From assembly GCA_003241385.1 (NCBI GenBank), contig QFPO01000020.1, positions 62,001 to 126,000 of the forward strand: a DNA stretch of 64,000 nt, read 5' to 3'. Below the pieces are notes generated by a model. That model did not search any database, was not told where the DNA came from, and was given only the letters and a program-made list of their open reading frames with translations. The translations under genes were made by a program, and so were the position numbers. Source of the stretch: Rhodanobacter denitrificans. GTDB lineage: Bacteria > Pseudomonadota > Gammaproteobacteria > Xanthomonadales > Rhodanobacteraceae. How positions within the stretch are numbered: the stretch's first letter is position 1; every line of letters starts with the position of its first letter. Below are positions 62,293 through 64,000 of this stretch, piece after piece.

Positions 62293-63330
62293 ATGCCCAT
62301 CACCCCCCAGCAGGCCTTGCAGCGCGCGATCGAGCATCGCGAGATCTTTCACGACGAGATGATCGACCTGATGCGCCAGATCATGCGCGGGGAGGTCTCG
62401 CCGGCGATGACGGCCGCGATCCTGACCGGCCTGCGCGTCAAGAAGGAAACCGTCGGCGAGATCACCGCCGCCGCCGAGGTCATGCGCGAGCTCGCCGCGC
62501 CGGTGACGGTCGAAGCGCCCGAGCACTTCGTCGACATCGTCGGCACCGGCGGCGACGGCGGACACAGCTTCAACATCTCCACCGCCGCGATGTTCGTCGC
62601 CGCCGCGGCCGGCGCGCGCGTCGCCAAGCACGGCAACCGCAGCGTGTCGTCGAAGTCCGGCAGCGCCGACGTGCTCGAGGCGCTCGGCGCCGCGATCGAG
62701 CTGACCCCGGAGCAGGTCGCCGCCTGCATCGCCGAGGTCGGCATCGGCTTCATGTACGCGCCGACGCATCATCCGGCGATGAAGGCGGTCGCGCCGGTGC
62801 GGCGCGAGATGGGAGTGCGCACGATCTTCAACATCCTCGGACCGCTGACCAACCCGGCCGGCGCGCCGAACGTGCTGATGGGTGTGTTCCATCCCGATCT
62901 GGTCGGCATCCAGGTCCGCGTGCTGCAGCGGCTCGGCGCGCGTCACGCGTTGGTGGTCTGGGGCAAGGACGGCATCGACGAGATCTCGCTCGGCGGCGCG
63001 ACCCAGGTCGGCGAGCTGCGCGACGGCGTCGTGCGCGAGTACGAGATCCACCCGGAGGAGTTCGGCTTCGCGATGGCGTCGGGCCGGCAGCTGCGCGTCG
63101 CCGACGCGGCCGAGTCGCGCGAGCGCGTGCTCGAGGCCCTGGCCGACGTGCCCGGCGCGGTCCGCGACATCGTCGCGTTCAACGCCGGTGCCGCCCTCTA
63201 CGCGGCCGACGTGGCCGAATCGATATCCGAAGGCATAATCCGAGCACGCCAGGCCCTGGCCAGCGGCGCCGCGCGCGCCCGGCTCGATCAGTTCGTGTCG
63301 ACGACCCAACGCATCGCGAAAGGAGGTTGA
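62293..63330 (+). CDS. trpD: Anthranilate phosphoribosyltransferase
   Basis: A 345-residue TrpD with the N-terminal helical domain (LQRAIEHREIFHDEMIDLMR) and the PRPP/anthranilate sites VDIVGTGGDGGHSFNIST, KHGNRSVSSKSGSADVLEAL, and RTIFNILGPLTNPAGAP. It transfers phosphoribosyl to anthranilate in tryptophan synthesis. ATG 62293 begins MPITPQQALQ. The end of the gene holds the Shine-Dalgarno of trpC (AGGAGG at 63321-63326), and trpC starts directly after the stop. Confidence 0.96.
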   Translation: MPITPQQALQRAIEHREIFHDEMIDLMRQIMRGEVSPAMTAAILTGLRVKKETVGEITAAAEVMRELAAPVTVEAPEHFVDIVGTGGDGGHSFNISTAAMFVAAAAGARVAKHGNRSVSSKSGSADVLEALGAAIELTPEQVAACIAEVGIGFMYAPTHHPAMKAVAPVRREMGVRTIFNILGPLTNPAGAPNVLMGVFHPDLVGIQVRVLQRLGARHALVVWGKDGIDEISLGGATQVGELRDGVVREYEIHPEEFGFAMASGRQLRVADAAESRERVLEALADVPGAVRDIVAFNAGAALYAADVAESISEGIIRARQALASGAARARLDQFVSTTQRIAKGG

Positions 63331-64000
63331 ATGAGTGACGTCCTGCAACGCATCCTCGCGCGCAAGGTCGAGGAGATCGCCGAGCGCAGCGCGCGCGTGC
63401 CGCTGGCCGAACTGTCGGCGCGCATCGCCGATCTGCCCGACACGCGCGGCTTCGCGACGGCGATCGAGGCCGCGATCGAGGACGGTCGTCCGGCCGTCAT
63501 CGCCGAGGTCAAGAAGGCCAGTCCGAGCCAGGGCGTGATCCGGCCCGACTTCGATCCCGCCGCGATCGCGCGCAGCTATGCGGCGGGCGGCGCGACCTGC
63601 CTGTCGGTGCTGACCGACGCGGACTTCTTCCAGGGCAGCGAGACCTATCTGCAGCAGGCGCGCGCCGCCTGCGAGCTGCCGGTGCTGCGCAAGGACTTCA
63701 CGATCGACCCGTACCAGGTCTACGAGGCGCGCGCGATCGGCGCGGACTGCATCCTGCTGATCGCCGCCGCGCTCGACGACGCGGCGCTGCTCGAACTGTG
63801 CCTGCTCGCGGCCGATCTCGACCTCGACGTGCTGGTCGAGGTGCACGACGGCGAGGAGCTCGAGCGCGCGCTCGGCGTGCCGGCGCCGCTGATCGGCATC
63901 AACAACCGTAATCTGCGCACGTTCGAGGTTTCGCTGAACACCTCGGTCGACCTGCGCGACCTGGTGCCGTACGACCGCCTGCTGGTCGCCGAGAGCGGCA
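63331..64000 (+). CDS. trpC: Indole-3-glycerol phosphate synthase, 3' end outside the window
   Basis: About 223 residues of TrpC from MSDVLQRILARKVEEIAERS. Active-site regions visible are IAEVKKASPSQGVIRPDFDP with the catalytic Lys, LSVLTDADFFQGS, LPVLRKDFTIDPYQV with a second Lys, VLVEVHDGEEL and IGINNRNLRTFEV. The ATG follows the trpD stop directly with AGGAGG four bases before. About 40-50 residues are missing at the window edge. It is not fused to TrpF in the part seen. Confidence 0.96.
   Translation, partial: MSDVLQRILARKVEEIAERSARVPLAELSARIADLPDTRGFATAIEAAIEDGRPAVIAEVKKASPSQGVIRPDFDPAAIARSYAAGGATCLSVLTDADFFQGSETYLQQARAACELPVLRKDFTIDPYQVYEARAIGADCILLIAAALDDAALLELCLLAADLDLDVLVEVHDGEELERALGVPAPLIGINNRNLRTFEVSLNTSVDLRDLVPYDRLLVAESG

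Overview
The window is a contiguous piece of a very GC-rich chromosome. The gene orders pncC-recA-(x)-recX-alaS-csrA-tRNA-Ser, yceD-rpmF-fabH-kinase-fabD-fabG-acpP-fabF-pabB-pabC-mltG-tmk-holB-pilZ and trpG-trpD-trpC, together with the protein sequences, point to a gammaproteobacterium of the Lysobacterales/Xanthomonadales, probably Rhodanobacteraceae-like (inference from gene order, no database search was possible). 

Left part (1-13.2 kb): a low-oxygen/redox cluster. A YhiI-RbbA-YhhJ type ABC exporter follows a PHA synthase (phaC) on the minus strand. On the plus strand are a decayed thymidine-phosphorylase fragment, a beta-CASP metallo-beta-lactamase ribonuclease-like protein, an acetoacetyl-CoA reductase (phaB) and a universal stress protein. 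Each promoter region carries an FNR/ANR-type box (TTGAY-N4-ATCAA or one mismatch), mostly centred close to -41.5 from a visible -10. A RegB/RegA (PrrBA/ActSR) redox two-component pair lies next to it, then an FMN-dependent 2-hydroxyacid oxidase and a DAO-family flavoprotein.

14.6-21.5 kb: housekeeping block pncC, recA, a small exported protein, recX, alaS, csrA and tRNA-Ser(GCT). The csrA leader holds a hairpin with AGGGA in its loop, a possible CsrA self-binding site.

21.5-31.8 kb: an accessory island with visibly lower GC, directly after tRNA-Ser. It holds 0.8 kb without recognisable genes, a frameshifted IS3-family element with intact terminal inverted repeats, and three co-directional genes: a giant TIG/beta-propeller/Ig-like surface protein, a membrane-anchored protein and a secreted zinc-phospholipase-C-like protein.

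31.8-39 kb: hslO and trhO overlap. After them comes 1.37 kb without protein genes that contains a four-copy repeat family and, most strikingly, two divergent runs of small hairpins whose loops nearly all carry GGA (about ten read on the plus strand, five or six on the minus strand). This is the architecture of CsrA/RsmA-titrating RNAs and is the main candidate for an undescribed element here. A fused indolepyruvate ferredoxin oxidoreductase lies beyond it on the minus strand.

39-51.8 kb: a minus-strand yceF plus a membrane protein, divergent from the fatty-acid/folate/replication block, which is tightly translationally coupled by 4-base overlaps. 51.8-56 kb: a three-haem cytochrome c with the two subunits of an isoquinoline-1-oxidoreductase-type molybdoenzyme. 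56.2-61.4 kb: DEAD-box helicase rhlE, a lipoprotein, a YbaL-type antiporter, a KTSC-domain protein and a 50-residue proline-rich protein. The window ends in trpG, trpD and a partial trpC.
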